Of a DNA stretch of 64,000 nt, positions 1 to 13,074 are shown in pieces; the first letter of the stretch is position 1, and every line of letters starts with the position of its first letter. This DNA comes from Phoebastria nigripes (taxonomy: Eukaryota > Chordata > Aves > Procellariiformes > Diomedeidae), in NCBI GenBank assembly GCA_035582835.1, contig JAYKAV010000112.1:5108361-5172360 (forward strand), written 5' to 3'. The position numbers were made by a program, and so were the translations under genes. The notes under the pieces are model-generated. The model did not search any database and was not told the DNA's origin. It saw only the letters and a program-made list of their open reading frames with translations.

Positions 1-435
1 TGGATTGAATATATCTGGAAGACAGATGGTAGAACATGATTTCCGCAAGTAATTTGCGGGGGGAATAACTGTGTGCCCAAAATTGGAGTCTCTTGACCAG
101 CAGTGTCGGGCGGGATGCATATTTTTTTTTTTTTTATTATTGCCATCTGTCCTTTGTACCACTTCTCAGTGTCTATGTCTTGACATATCCTTGGTATCTG
201 TGGAAATATGGTTACATATATGTCACATGTTAGCGTAGTTACCAGTTGACCAATTCAGTAGTTTTCCCTCCTCCTGTATGTTTCCTGTCTCCCTTCCCTC
301 TCCACAATCTGGATTTTATTCCTTGTTCTAGGGTATTAAAAGGTTTCGGATACTGATCTTTTGTGAAAGTCAGCTGCTAGTTGATGGATATCCCAGGTAT
401 TGTTTATCTTGGAAATTTCTTGAACAGGAGATTCT

Positions 436-656
436 GGATATAAGGAATAACTTTTTCCCAGTGAGGACAGCCGGGCAATGCAGCAGGCTCCCCGGAGAAG
501 TTGTGCAGTCTCCGTCCTTGGAGGTTTCGGAACCTGACTGGATAAAGCTCTTAGCAGCCTGGTCTGACCTTGGAGCTGGTCCTGCTTTGAGCAGGAAATT
601 GGACTAGAGACCTCCCAAAGTCCCTTCCAACCTCAATTACTTTGTGATTCTATGGG
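436..656 (+). repeat. CR1 LINE 3' end fragment
   Basis: The stretch reads as the 3' untranslated end of a chicken-repeat-1 LINE in sense orientation: a segment about a package ending in TCCTTGGAGGTTTCGGAACC, then GACTGGATAAAGC, then a GTCCCTTCCAACCTC motif, ending in GTGATTCTATG. CR1 copies in birds are usually 5'-truncated and end in short ATTCTRTG repeats, which fits. It is diverged and non-coding. Confidence 0.85.
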
Positions 657-1254
657 CCAAGTATATGGTATGCAAGTCTTTTCCTAAGCAAACCTATACA
701 TGTTTAGATTGCACTATATATCAGACAGAGTTGTGTTCTGCTGATGTAGCCCAGAAGAATGAGTTTTGGAGCTGCTTGAACTGTAATTTTTTTTTTCTTG
801 TTTTGCACTAAGGAGAACTGTTTCAAACAAAGTATTTGATTAAAAAGGGCATTGAATGATTTTGGAGAAGTGTGATTGGCTATTTACTAGAATTTCCTAG
901 TACAGGATCTAAGCTGTCTTGTAATCTTTTGAGGAAGGATTATTACCAATTAAGTCATTAGAGAAGCTCTGAGGAAAGGTTGCGTTGGGGCTCTGGCACC
1001 ATACGGGAGCTGAGGCCAGAGTATTATGGATTACTCTTACGTACGTCACATTGATGGTAGTCCTGCATAACACGGCTACTTTTGCTGCTGCTTTTTCTGA
1101 CATNGAGCTTGTAAATACTGTGTTTATCAGGTATTCTTTTCTCATGTTGACGCTTCATGCTTCTTTTCACATTATGCGGGCCATTTTGTCTGGCCCAAAT
1201 TCTAACTTTGAGTATGTGGTATTAAACTAAAGTGAACAGCACTGAAATACTGGT

Positions 1255-1350
1255 GGGTTTTGTGGTTTTGTTTGTTCGTTTGGTTTTTTTTTTGTTGTTG
1301 CAGTTGTTTTGGTTTTTTGGTTTTGTTTTTTTTTTTCTTTTCTTTTTGAC
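1255..1350. repeat. T/G-rich simple sequence
   Basis: Runs of T broken by G (TTTG, GGTTTT, TTGTTG) over about 95 bases, with no tidy repeat unit. It is intronic low-complexity sequence. Confidence 0.7.
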
Positions 1351-2426
1351 CTCAACAGCTTGTGAAAGATATCTCATTCTGAAGTTGCCAGGTTCTGGTG
1401 AGGCTCAGTAGCTTTTGACCAGAAAAATGAATGAGCTTTGATAGAAATTATGTTCCTCCAAAGTCCAGAAGGCTTTGCTTTAAGCAGTGGGAATATTCAG
1501 GAATACAAACAGTATTATTTTATAGACTTACCGTTCTGCAGTCTTCAGATGGTTATTTAATTCTGTTGGAAATATTCAGAAATGGCTCAGCAGCCTCTTC
1601 TTTTCTGGTAATTACATCTTCTCTGGCTTCATTACAATTACATGCCTGAAAAGCTTTATTTGTGCTCTTCCACTAATAAGGAAATCTGTTCGCCAGATCT
1701 TAGACTGAAATAGGGAGACTTGCCACCATCATTTTTTTGCCTCACACAACCCTAATCTTTATGTGTGAAAACTTTCCTTTTCCTTTGTTATTGTAACCGT
1801 AGAAGAAATGAAGTAATATTATGGTGGGGCTTCCCTGTACTGCATCTCCCACCCATTAAAATATCATGTAAATCTCATCCCCAGTTCTCTCTGGTAATTA
1901 GTTATGACTTCCCATTTAATTCAGAAAAATTCTTACCAATGCAACCTCTACTCAGAAGGAGTCTGATCTGCATAGGCCCGTAAAAGGATCTTTAATTTAC
2001 TGAAGACATCCTTTAGGATTTTTTTAGTCCTTGATAATACTTGCTGAGAAAATGGAGATAGAGCAATTATTAGTCCAGGGGCTGTCTGTGACTCTCAGCC
2101 TATATTAAGATGTGTTATGTGACAGCTTGTTTAGAGTCCTTATTTTAGAATAGCATTTGGCCCATATTTGTTACGGCTTGGACACTACATTAATTAAAAG
2201 TTGCTGATGTATGATTGGATGCCTTAGACCAGCTAAGATGAACAAACCCAGCTTTGATTGCCTTACAGGCATTAGGAAAGCAGTCACACATGAGACTAAA
2301 AGGAGACACAAAGCCTTCACCCACAAAGTGGGTTTATTGTGGCTACTGAACAACTACAAATGACTCCCTACTACAGGGGGACCCTTTAAAGGAAGTTGGT
2401 GAAATTTTGTGGGGGATTTTTTTTTT

Positions 2427-2507
2427 NNNNNNNNNNNNNNNNNNNNNNNNNNNNNNNNNNNNNNNNNNNNNNNNNNNNNNNNNNNNNNNNNNNNNNNNNN
2501 NNNNNNN
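2427..2507. other. Assembly gap (81 N)
   Basis: A continuous run of N. It follows a T run and directly precedes the LTR-like element, so the left end of that element and its target duplication cannot be seen. A short exon could be hidden here. Confidence 0.98.
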
Positions 2508-3527
2508 GGGGTGGCTTTTGTGAGAAGCTGCTAGAAGCTTCCCCCATGTCCGATGGAGCCAATGCCAGCCGGCTCCAAGACAGACCCGCCGCTGGCCAAG
2601 GCTGAGCCCATCAGTAACGGTGGTAGCGCTTCGGTGATAATGTATTTAAGAAGGGGAAAAAAACCTGTGCAACTGTAGCAGAAGAGAGGAGTGAGAATAT
2701 GTGCAAGAAAACAACCCTGCAGACACCAAGGTCAGTGAGGAAGGTGGGGAAGGAGGTGCTCCAGGCGCCAGAGCAGAGATTCCCCTGCAGCCTGTGGAGA
2801 AGACAATGGTGAGGCAGGCTGTCCCCCTGTAGCCCATGGAGGTTAATGGGGGAGCAGATATCCACCTGCAGCCCGTGGAGGACCCCACACCAGAGCAGGT
2901 GGATGCCCGAAGGAGGCTGTGACCCCGTGGGAAGCCTGCGCTGGAGTAGGCTCCTGGCAGGACCTGTGGACCCATGGGGGACCCACGCTGGAGCAGTCTG
3001 TTCGTGAAGGACTGCACTCTGTGGGAGGGACCCATGCTGGAGCAGTTCGTGAAGAACTGCAGCCCATGGGAAGGACTCACGTTGGAGAAGTTCGTGGAGA
3101 ACTGTCTCCCATGGTAGGGACCCCATGCTGGAGCATGGGGAAGAGTGTGAGGAGTCCTCCCCCTGTGGAGGAAGGAGCGGCAGAAACAACATGTGATGAA
3201 CTGACCCCAACCCTCTGCGCTGCTGGGGAGGAGGTAGAGAAAATCAGGAGTAAAGTTAAGAAGAAGGGAGGGGCGGGGGGAAGGTGTTTTTAAGATTTGG
3301 TTTTATTTTGCATTATGCTACTCTGATTTGATTGGTAATAATTTAAACTAATTTCCCCAAGTCGAGTCTGTTTTGCCCATGACGGTAATTGGTGAGTGAT
3401 GTCTCCCTGTCCTTATCTTGACCCATGAGCCTTTTGTTATATTTTCTCTTCCCTGTCCAGCTGAGGAGGGGAGTGATAGAGCGGCTTTGGTGGGCACCTG
3501 GCATCCAGCCAGGGTCAACCCACCACA
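2508..3527. mobile_element. Avian endogenous-retrovirus LTR with internal tandem repeats, left end in gap
   Basis: About 1 kb of GC-richer repeat ending in GGGTCAACCCACCACA, whose reverse complement (TGTGGTGGGTTGACCCTGGC) resembles the start of the LTR at 61595. It holds a TATA-like TATTTAAG near 2644 and three imperfect units of about 45 bases between about 2992 and 3134, each built as GGAGCAGT/TCGTGAAG/ACTGC/CCATGGGA. I know this sequence as a dispersed bird repeat, but its exact family name and orientation are not certain. No gag, pol or env coding sequence is present. Open frames through it are accidental. Confidence 0.7.
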
Positions 3528-4928
3528 CATTCAAAAGTAATATTCTCTGTCTGGTACCTTTAATGGGATGCTGGAAAAAAACCCTTTGCTCTTGTTAAAT
3601 GCCTGCCTGCGGAGCGGAACCTGGAAAAACCTGTATGAACCTGGAAACACCTGTATTTTTGAATGAGAAATGGCAGGAGAACGTTGTGCAGAAATTTAAC
3701 AGTACATTCATGAATGCATAGAAATGAAGGGCATGGAACACTTAAGGGGTTTTCTTCCTTTTGAATAGCTGTGCAATACACTAAACCACATCTTTCGGAA
3801 AAAAATCATTATTGTGGTGAAAGGACATGAGGGAAGAGATTGGGGAGCATCTGTGATTTCTATGTGAACTCTTGTTCAAGTAACTGCTTTGTATGTGAGC
3901 TAAAGGTTTATTCCATACTTTTGATAGAGACTATCCCTTGGTGGAAGCATCTAGATCTGATGTGGTTCTAGGAAACGAAACATTGAGATGTTTACATAGG
4001 TGAACTGAAAGCCCACCTTCTCCTATCAAATCATAACTTCCATGGGTAAAATACAGAAGGAAAGGACTCCAAGAAAGCTGCTTACCTTCCTGTAAATGGA
4101 GCCCTCTGAGGTACATTGGCAATAAATATATGCTGCAACTTGGCTTGCTTTCTTAATACTGAGGCATTCTGTAGGATCTGGACTGTTGGTGGCAAAGGAG
4201 CTGAGTGACAGGTGAGCTTGCTCTGGGAGCAGAGTGTGTAGGTATTCAGAAACCATCCCAGTGGACAGTGTTGGCCAAAAGACTCTGATCTGGAGTAAAG
4301 ATAAGCGTGGTCACTAAGAATGGGATTCAGCTCCAGGGTGTAGTTGTCTACACATGGGTATCTGCATATGAACTAGAGGCCTTAATTCATACTATTATCA
4401 ACGGGGGCTCAATTCAGTTGCTCACACATAGATGTCTAGTGCTGTTTTGGGTGGTTTGGCTACTCTAGCAGTGCAGGTTTCTTGAAGATCTGGAGTCCTA
4501 TCTGCCAGCTCCATATGGATGCCTTGGATGCTGGAGAGCATCTCAGATGTCACCATACCATGTACATGCAACTGATTTGAGCCCTGAGATCTTTCAGTGG
4601 AGTCAGTGGAATCTGGAGAGCCATTCAGTTTATAAGGTCCAGGTGTTTAATGTGAGTGGACTCCGGCAGAGTAACTCTGTTACGCTTAGACATCTAGCTC
4701 ACATGTAGACGTGAACATTTAGACACCTACATTTAGGGTGGAATTTATATCTAGATTGGAGACACCCAAGTGTGGATTACAAATGGATGAGTTTTAAGGA
4801 CTCTGCTTTTCATAAGGTAAGTAGGTTTTTCGATATCCCTCCTTTTCCCAGCTGTTCCCTAATCACTTGATCCTGCTTCTGTTACAAAACCTTCAATTGC
4901 CATATTTAAATGTTTTTTTTTTTTGTAG

Positions 4929-7900
4929 GCTCCCATGTAGTTATGGAATGTAATATATCAAGTGGCATAAATGGTTTGATTCCATTCTGGCAAGTTAATG
5001 ATGAAGATGTTGATAGCTTTGATAGCACCTACAGGGAACAGTTTTATGAGTAAGTATCCTTATACATTGAATTGTAAGTGCATTTCTAGGTGAAGTAATC
5101 TGCAATAATTTGCAGTGAATTCACCATAAAGTTGACTGCTAGTCAAATGTCAGTAGTCACTGAAAGACTGATTAGAAGTCTGCATCAGGTACATTATATT
5201 CTTATTGCTTGGTTTTAAAAAAAAATAAACATTTTGTTATAAATACTGATGTATCCGATACAAATGTAATGAAGCAATCATATGTAGGTTTTTATAATGC
5301 TGTTGTGAAACATATAATTTTGTAAGGCTTATTTATGCATTTGGTCTTACGCAATCCTTTTTGCTAATAGATTAAAGCCTGCCCTCTATCATTAATATGG
5401 GAAGGATAGATTGTTTCAAGACAAAAAATCACCCCACTTATTTTTATTTGTGGAGTTGGTCCTTTTCCAAGTACAGACACAGCTGCTAATCCTCAAGAAC
5501 ACAAAGCAAAAGCTCTTGCTGTAGGACATTTAGGGTTTTTTTTATGTTCAGGAAAATTAAACACTAATCAGGCTGATAAAACCAGCAATTTCTTTTGCGA
5601 GAGCAGGACCTTTGTTACTCAGTGACTGGTCTATGCTGTAGCAGAGCGTGGATGTACTGTTTGTTTTCTCATTGTATCAATCACATCTGTTAAATATAAC
5701 CCTTAAAATGTAGNGCAAAGAAGAAAGAAAAAAAAAATCGCAGCTGATCAGTTCACACTCATGCAGAAGCATTGCCATCTCCACGAAGTGCCATCATCAG
5801 TGCAAAATATGGCTAGAGAGGTTGCAGACTGCTTTTAAAATGATCTTTTTCATTCATCTGTATCTGGCCTCCAGAAGGAATCTTAGTTCTACTTTGTCCC
5901 CAAGTTCCTTCAGAGGGAATTACTACTTTCATTATAGATCTGTATACTTGGTTGTTTGCCTATAAATATTAGGGCTCCAGCTTATGGTCTCTAAGGCACA
6001 ACTAAGCCCATTATTCTTTAGGGCATGAAGTTTCTCAGCTTTACCAGTTAAGACGCATGTGCAGCTCTGGGTAGCTATGTTTAAAGTTGTTATAACTGCA
6101 ACTTCTTCTGAAACCAACTTGGTGCTGCTATTAAACACATCTTCCTGAAAAGCATTTGATATATTTAACTTAAAGCAATTATCTGTTAAGATTTTTGGCT
6201 TGCTTGGAAGTTATCTCCATTTCTAATCACTACCCTGCCTGATAATTTTCCCATACCAGAGATGGAGATGTACAAAATACATCCTGTGCAAGTTCTAATT
6301 AGGATTAATAGTTCAAAGTAAGTTATCCAGTATCAGAGAAATGAATAATAATGTTTTATTTCAAAAAATAGTAGCAATTTCTCAGCAATTAAATTTGTGG
6401 AGCATTTGCTAGTGGCAAAGCACACTGTAGGCATGGCCAACATTATGCACTTGAGGGCTTACACCTAGGAGGTAACTCTTTCCTCTGCTGGGAGGAAAGT
6501 TAAAACTGACTTGAACAAATCTGAACATGTTGCAAAATGGTGAGGTTTGTATTGGCATCCCATGACAGAAGTTGCTGGCAATTATATATGTAATAGAAAC
6601 CAGTTCTTCAGGATGTTCTGCAAAATGGATTTTCCTCCTTGAGCACATAAAGTCACGTCACTTTGGTATATAGGGTAGGATGCCAGTTTGTAGGTACCTT
6701 CCTACTGCAGCCCCTCCCACCTTATACTTGTAAATCTACCTTAGAGCAGGATGGTATTTAGCAGGATAGCATATTATATCTCCAAGCCTCTTGTGGCAAT
6801 AGATACCAAACATAAAGTCAGTATCACCATGTTTGTTGTCATTCGACACCAGGGTCACCCAGCTTTTGTGAGTTTTGTTCATTGTTATTTCCCAAGTTGG
6901 TTGGCGCCATTAACCGTGGACAATGTGGGCTCGGGGAGTTTTAGTACGCTTAGAAAGGTCTCTGCTTCATCATCAGTTTAAAGAATCCTGGAAGATGGTT
7001 TTTCTCTTCACACTTTTATTACTAGTTATTACAGGTTTGAATAGTCTTTCATTCACAGAATCATTTAGGTTGGAAGGGACCTCTTGAGATTGTCTAGTCC
7101 AACCCCCCTGCTCAAGCAGGGTCAGATAGAGCAGGCTGCTCAGGGCTGTGTCCAGTTGGGTTTTGAGTATCTCCACAGGTGGAGACTTCACAACTTCTCT
7201 GGGCAACCTGTTCCAGTGTTTGGCCACCCTGACAGTAAAAAAGTGTTCAGATGGGATTTCAGATGGGAAAGTGTTTCAATTTGTGCTCATTGCTTCTTGT
7301 CCTATCAGTGGGCCCTCCTGAAAGGAGCCTGGCTCCCTCTTCTCCACTCCCTCCCGTCAGGTATTTACACACACTGATAAGATCCACCCCCCCACCCCTT
7401 GCCCCCAAGCCTTCTCTTCTCCAGGCCAAACAGTCCTTGTTCTCTCGTGTGACAGATGCTCCACTCCCTTAATCATTTTCATGGCCCTGCACTGGACTTA
7501 CTCCAGTAAATCCATACATCTCTTGTACTGGGGAGCCCAGAAGTGGCTCCACGACCCAGGTGTGACCTTACCAGTGCTGAGTAGAGGGGAAGGATCATCT
7601 CCCTCAACCTGCTGGCAGCACTCTTCTTAATACAGTCCAGGATGCCTGGGGATTGGTTATTCCTCCTCAGGTGCAGGATTTGCATTTTTCTTTGAACTTC
7701 ATTAGATTCCCGTCAGCCCATTTCTCCAGCCTGTCAAGGTTCCTCTGGATGGCAGCATGACCCTCTGGTGTATCAGCCATCCCTTTGAGTTTTGTTATCA
7801 TCTGCAAAACTGCTAATGGTGCACTCTGTCCCACCCAGCAAAAAAACCCCAACAACCCAATGTGTATGGAAAATGCCAAGTCACCTCTGGTCATGAAGCT

Positions 7901-10900
7901 GTTTGTTACAGGGGTGATATTTACTATGCTTCACTGGCTTCTTAGGTATATAGAGGTAAAAAATGAATGTTCTTGAGTTTGTGGATAGATGAATCTATCC
8001 CATATTAAGCACTGATATTTCAGTTTCTCTATGGATGTTTCCTTTTTACCCTTTTTTAATGACAGAGAGGGGATGCCTCATGGACTTGCTGTATCTGGAA
8101 CAAAATTTAACATTTCAAAAGTGAAAGTAAAGGATTATGCTCATAAATTTTTCTGTCACTTCATATATGGTTCTCAACAATTTACAGCCTACATCAAATT
8201 GGAACGCCCAGGTAAGAGATCTCATCTTGATAAAATGGTCATCAATGATGCTTACTTCTCAGTTAGTTTGACAACACCCTACTTAGAGCTAAAACTGCGT
8301 GATGTACCATTTTGCAGAGTGTGCAATGCAGCTCAATACCTTTCTTTGTGAATTTTTTGTGGTATTCTTAGCAAAATTAAAGAAAATAGCACTTTTAATT
8401 TGCTTTGTCTTCTCTCATTCAGTGTTTTAGGAAACATTAATGAAAGACTCCAATTTATTTGAAGCAAGTATGAGACCTCAGTGGAATACTGTGTACACAC
8501 AGTATACACTTCATTTTACACACTTGTACTTAAAGAAGCATGTGGAGCAGAGGAGATCATGTGTCTAGAAGAGCAGTGAAAATAGCCAATTCTCTAGAAG
8601 AGCTGGGGGGGGAAGACATAACTAAGTGTGGAACAGACTGTCAAAAAGACATGAATGTATATGTGGACCTGGTTGTCCTATCCTTCAGTAACAAATAATG
8701 GGCTCAGATTGCCAGGAGGAAAAAAAAAAAAAATCTATTGTATAGTAGGAGAAACTCTAACAGTGATGATAGTGAAGGAATGAAATAGATGGCTTGGAAA
8801 GGTTATGGGCTTTCCATTACTGATGCATGTGCTGTGTTATCACCTTCTAGATAGGCTGATGCATGTTGATTGGGAGCATCCTGCCACTTGTTGGAGACCC
8901 CAGTCTTGTGCTCAGAGACAAGGATAAGTTTGACCTATTGCTGGCTAGTATGAAATTTTTTTTTTAGTAGATGAACTTAAAGGTAAAGTGAGCTTTAAAA
9001 ACTCAAATGCAAGGCTGAAGAAATTAATTCTTTTTATTTAAAAAACAGATACACAGAAAAGCAAATCACCAGATATTATAAGTGCCCATTTTTTTTTTTT
9101 TAATTTAGCTGCAGAAGAGCCTCTGGTCTGTTGAGCTTATATTGAGCTGGCTTTGTCAACTGTGAGCCAATCCTTTGACAAATGTTATTCTCAAACTTAC
9201 CTTTAACTGGCCACATTGTAAACAAATAATTGACTGAAAGTGGATCTGAGCTCCAGCTTGTTCTATAAGCTCTAGCTGATAACTATAAGTTCTTCATAAA
9301 GATTGTCAGAGTAGGATTTAACCTCAGAAATCCTTTAATATGCGTGAACTAAAAAATGCAGTTTGTGGAGGGTGTTTGTTTGTTTTAAGGACAACAAATC
9401 TATTAAGGACAACAAATTAGTAGGTTCAATGACAGATCTTCGAAGACGCTAGAGACAATGGAAAGCTGGTTGGTCTGGGGAGAATAGCATGGTCAGGAAA
9501 TCACCTCCCCACGTCTGACTTTCTTGCTTTCTGACTAATAAAATTTTGTACAAGAATTCTCACTCTACTGCTGCGCTGGGATATACATCAATATTTTGGT
9601 GTTTCAGCTGAAGAGTAGCCTCATTTGTCACATTGCTAAGGTATCTTTTCTCTGAAAGATAAAAGTAGGCTTGTCAAATAACAGTATTTGCAGAAAGCAT
9701 TCAGTCCTATTCATTCATTCNTTTTTTTTTTTATTTTTAAAATATTTTAATGACTAAACAATTTTGAACATCTCTTGTCTTTCTCTGGTTCAGTGTATAA
9801 CTGTGTTTTGTTTGTTTGTTTTCTCTATTCTTATTCCACTGTACTGCAGCTCGGAACATTCAGCATTACTTAATTGGAGGAGGAGTTTCTTTGCTATTTT
9901 TAGTATTTTTTACTCTCTTTATCTACAAAATTTTCAAAATTGATATTGTGCTTTGGTATCGGGACTCCTGCCATCCTTTCCTGGGTAAAAAAGGTACATT
10001 TGCTGTGTGTTGTAATGAACCTCCACCTTCCCTTGCAAAGCAATGAGTTAACCTCATGGAGTGTGATTGGTCTCCCTTGGGATTTTTGAAAGGATAACAT
10101 GTTTTTAGGATGATTAGAATTAGTTCAGATAACAAAAGCATCTACAGGGGAAAAATCAGCAACTTTCCAGGAATCCAGTACTATCATTCCTTTCCCTGAA
10201 GACCCACTTCAGTGGTCTGACAGCAGTTGTTCAGATTTCTTTTAATTACTGTTCTTACAGAAAGCAGTAATACAGTGGAATTGTTGGGTGTTTTTTATTT
10301 TCCACAGATGAACCAGGACAAATTTAACTTTCTTTTGTTTTCCACTTGAAGGCACTTCTGATTATTTTACTTTCTGTAAATTCCTGACATTCAGAAAAAT
10401 GTTGATAGGGGTGCTGTCTCTGAGAGTGTGCTGAAGTATGGGTCATTTCCAAACATCTGAGAGGAGGTACATGGCTAGAGAAACAGAAAATATCTTCTAG
10501 AGGTATTGAGGTTGTTAGATTTCTTTGAAGTCTTTTAAATTTGGTCTTTCTGAAAAGTTTGTTCCAAAATATCTCATACAATTCAGACCTTGAAGTTTGC
10601 AAAATACTTTGGGTTTGTTTTCATGTCTAAGTGGTTGCTGTGTTTTGAAATTCCAGGTTACAAAAATGACCTATGAGTTACATGGCAGCTGGAATTTTAA
10701 GTATTCAGTTGTACTACTGGAACTGCTATTTTCCAGATAATTCAGTGATAACTTTTTTTTATTTAGAGTTCAAAAAAGAATATTCAAACATACTTAGTTT
10801 TGCAGGTTTCTTGCTTATTCAGATCCAGCATGCTGAATTCTAGAAGGCCTGATTCTACAAATATTTCAGGCTTAGTATAATTATACGTGCTTAGATAATA

Positions 10901-13074
10901 GCAGGATTAGGACCTAAAACAACAATTGAAGTGGGGAAAAAACAGAGTTTAGAGATTTTTTTTTTGTTTGCTTGCTTGCTTGCTTGCTTTTGTGTCTTTA
11001 GAATCCATTTTTATATTACTCCTATTGCTCACTCCTTAGTTTCAGATGGGAAGATCTATGATGCTTACGTTCTGTATCCAAAGAACAGGGAGAGCTGCTT
11101 GTATTCATCAGATATTTTTGCTCTGAAGATACTGCCAGAGGTCTTAGAAAGACAGTGTGGATATAACCTCTTCATATTTGGGAGGGATGATTTACCAGGA
11201 GAAGGTAAGCTATCTGAAGACAAATTACACTCGAGTTTTCTCATCGGCAGCTGCAAATACAACTCAGAAACAGGCAATCAATCAGATGTGATGCTAAGTA
11301 TCTCCCACCATTGAATGAGCTATAATTTTCTTATTCTCTCTGATGGAGAATGAGAAATACAGCACTGGGTGCTCCCATGAAGTCTGTTTATTTCAGCCTT
11401 TCCCTTGTCATTATTTAGCACTTCCAGGTTTTTTCAGTGTCTGGCTAGCCTAGACATCTGGAGATGGAAGGATGCTGAGGGGAAGAGGAGTTAAAATTGT
11501 GGTTGTGAATGATGACTAATGGCAGGAAACATGGAAAAGTAGGTCTCGTGAGTGGTGTGAAAAGAGCCCATTGCTTTGAGGTGCCATTTGACAGGATGAC
11601 CTCTCCACTGTTTTATTTTTGTTTGCTCTGAGAGTCGCTGTCAAACCAGCGGGATGCAATAAAGCGTATAATGGATGCTTAGACAGTGCAGGTGGAAAAA
11701 AAAGAATACAAAGCAACACTAAGTTATCAGGAGCGATCAGCTGTGTCAAAGACTACTTGTCTCTAGTGAAAGTTCTTACAAAGCATTGCCTTCCTTGCAA
11801 GGCTTTAAAATCCTTGTGGAGGTTTCCTCTATGTGCATATGCGCATCAAATTTAAATTTCTAGCATCTGACACTGAAAATTGCAGTCTGTCCCACTGACG
11901 GCTTATGTGAGGTGAAATGGTGAAAGTCTTCTGAATCCTTCCTGGTCTTATGACTTTAAAAAGATAATACTGAGACTGAATAAATTTGCAGAGTAGGCCT
12001 TAAATAGAAGTTTTTGTTTAAAAAAAATTGGGTGTGAGCAAACCTACATGAGGTGGTTCGTGGATCACTTTTTTACATCTGAAGGCTTTTGGTAGTGGTT
12101 TGAGAAGGAAGGGTTCCCTGAGAAGTAGAATCTAAAGTGCTGCTTTATTTTTCCAGCTTGAAAAAATGCAATAGTCTGTTCTCAGAGTTAACCTGTATGG
12201 TTTTTGTATGGAATTTACCATATTTTGCTGTTTTAGAATTAATTGTCTGGAATGCCATTGAAGGGAGGATTCTTTTCTTGCTCTTCCACTTACATGTAAC
12301 AAAAAACAGTTAAGCATATCAGAACAGACTGTTTAAGAAAAAAGGTCATAGTTTTATCTAGGCCTATAGTTTTGGAACTTGTTTTTTGCAATTGCACCTA
12401 TGATGGTAATAAAATGGCATTCGCGAGATAAGTAGTAGATAGTTAGTAGCTCTTCTCTGTTTATGCAAAACAAGAATATAGACATGCAGTCTGATGGGGT
12501 CAGATTGTGTTGCATTGGCCAAATGTCTACTTGTTGGCTAACCCAATGTAACTGCTTGCATGCTCTTATCCTGTCCCTGTTAGTGAGATAAAGTGTGTTG
12601 GCTCAAATATCAAATGGTGAATGAACCAGCTGCAGCATGTTGGTAACAAAAAATAGAAACATACAGCCTTAATTTTGCACAACCTTTTTCTCTACAGCTG
12701 TGATCAGCATTGCTGATGAAAAAATCCATCAAAGTAGAAGACTGATAATTGTTTTAGTACCGGAACCCTCCTGTTACAGTATTCTAGAAGATGTGTCTGA
12801 AAAGCAGCTAGCCATGTATAATGCTCTTATCCAAGATGGCATTAAAGTAATTCTCATTGAACTTGAAAAAATACAAGATTATGCAACCATGCCAGAATCC
12901 ATCAAATATATCAAGCAAAAGCACGGGGCTATCCGATGGAAAGGGGACTTCTTGGAAAGGTCTCACTCAGCAAGTACCAGATTCTGGAAGAAAGTGCGCT
13001 ACCACATGCCATGCAGAATAAATGGATCTTCATCAGGATTGCATTTGTTACCAAAAGACTTTAATTCTCCCTAA
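4929..13074 (+). CDS. IL1R1: Interleukin-1 receptor type 1, 3' part (third Ig domain, membrane segment, TIR domain)
   Basis: Five coding exons are visible: 4929-5049, 8066-8211, 9850-9993, 11046-11204 and 12698-13074 (stop TAA). All have AG/GT splice sites and phases that join into one frame of about 315 codons. The first two encode the C-terminal Ig domain (Cys in the MECN segment, Trp in PFWQVN, second Cys in FFCHF). The third encodes the transmembrane helix followed by KIFKIDIVLWYRDSC, which matches human IL1R1 as I remember it almost exactly. The last two encode the TIR domain, with DGKIYDAY, the BB-loop FGRDDLPG, and the box-3 FWKKVRYHMP. The protein is the plasma-membrane receptor for IL-1 alpha and beta; it pairs with IL1RAP and recruits MyD88. 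The gene is 5'-incomplete in this window: signal peptide, first two Ig domains and linker exon are not seen. IL1RL2 is the main alternative, but the juxtamembrane sequence favours IL1R1. Confidence 0.88.
7053..7832 (-). repeat. CR1 LINE 3' portion, antisense
   Basis: It begins with TCACAGAATCATTTAGGTTG and continues through GGAAGGGACC, CTAGTCCAACC and CTCAAGCAGGG, which is the reverse complement of a CR1 3' end. It runs on into reverse-complement CR1 open-reading-frame sequence until about 7832. Antisense frames retain reverse-transcriptase C-terminal pieces but are broken. It lies in the IL1R1 intron between exons 5049 and 8066. Confidence 0.93.
10967..10990. repeat. (TTGC)n microsatellite near a splice acceptor
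   Basis: Five to six copies of TTGC/GCTT follow a T run. The repeat sits about 55 bases upstream of the acceptor of the first TIR exon of IL1R1 (exon starts 11046), within the pyrimidine-rich region. Confidence 0.85.

Larger units (their letters stand above)
1..4928. other. Non-coding stretch upstream of the first recognised IL1R1 exon
   Basis: No coding exon could be recognised here. It is probably intron sequence of IL1R1, because the first exon seen (4929) starts in the middle of the third Ig domain. The stretch contains a CR1 fragment (about 436-656), a T/G-rich simple region (about 1255-1350), an N run (2427-2507) and an LTR element (2508-3527). The short linker exon expected just before 4929 was searched for by eye and not found. 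Confidence 0.5.

Noticed and set aside
1431..1500. A possible IL1R1 linker exon (reads VPPKS near 1440)
   Set aside because: There is no fitting acceptor and donor and no following E-V-x-L-G segment, so the resemblance to the downstream linker exon is not convincing.
2611..3210. A 199-codon antisense open frame
   Set aside because: It lies wholly in the LTR repeat, and its repeating peptide comes from the 45-base tandem units. No protein family is recognised.
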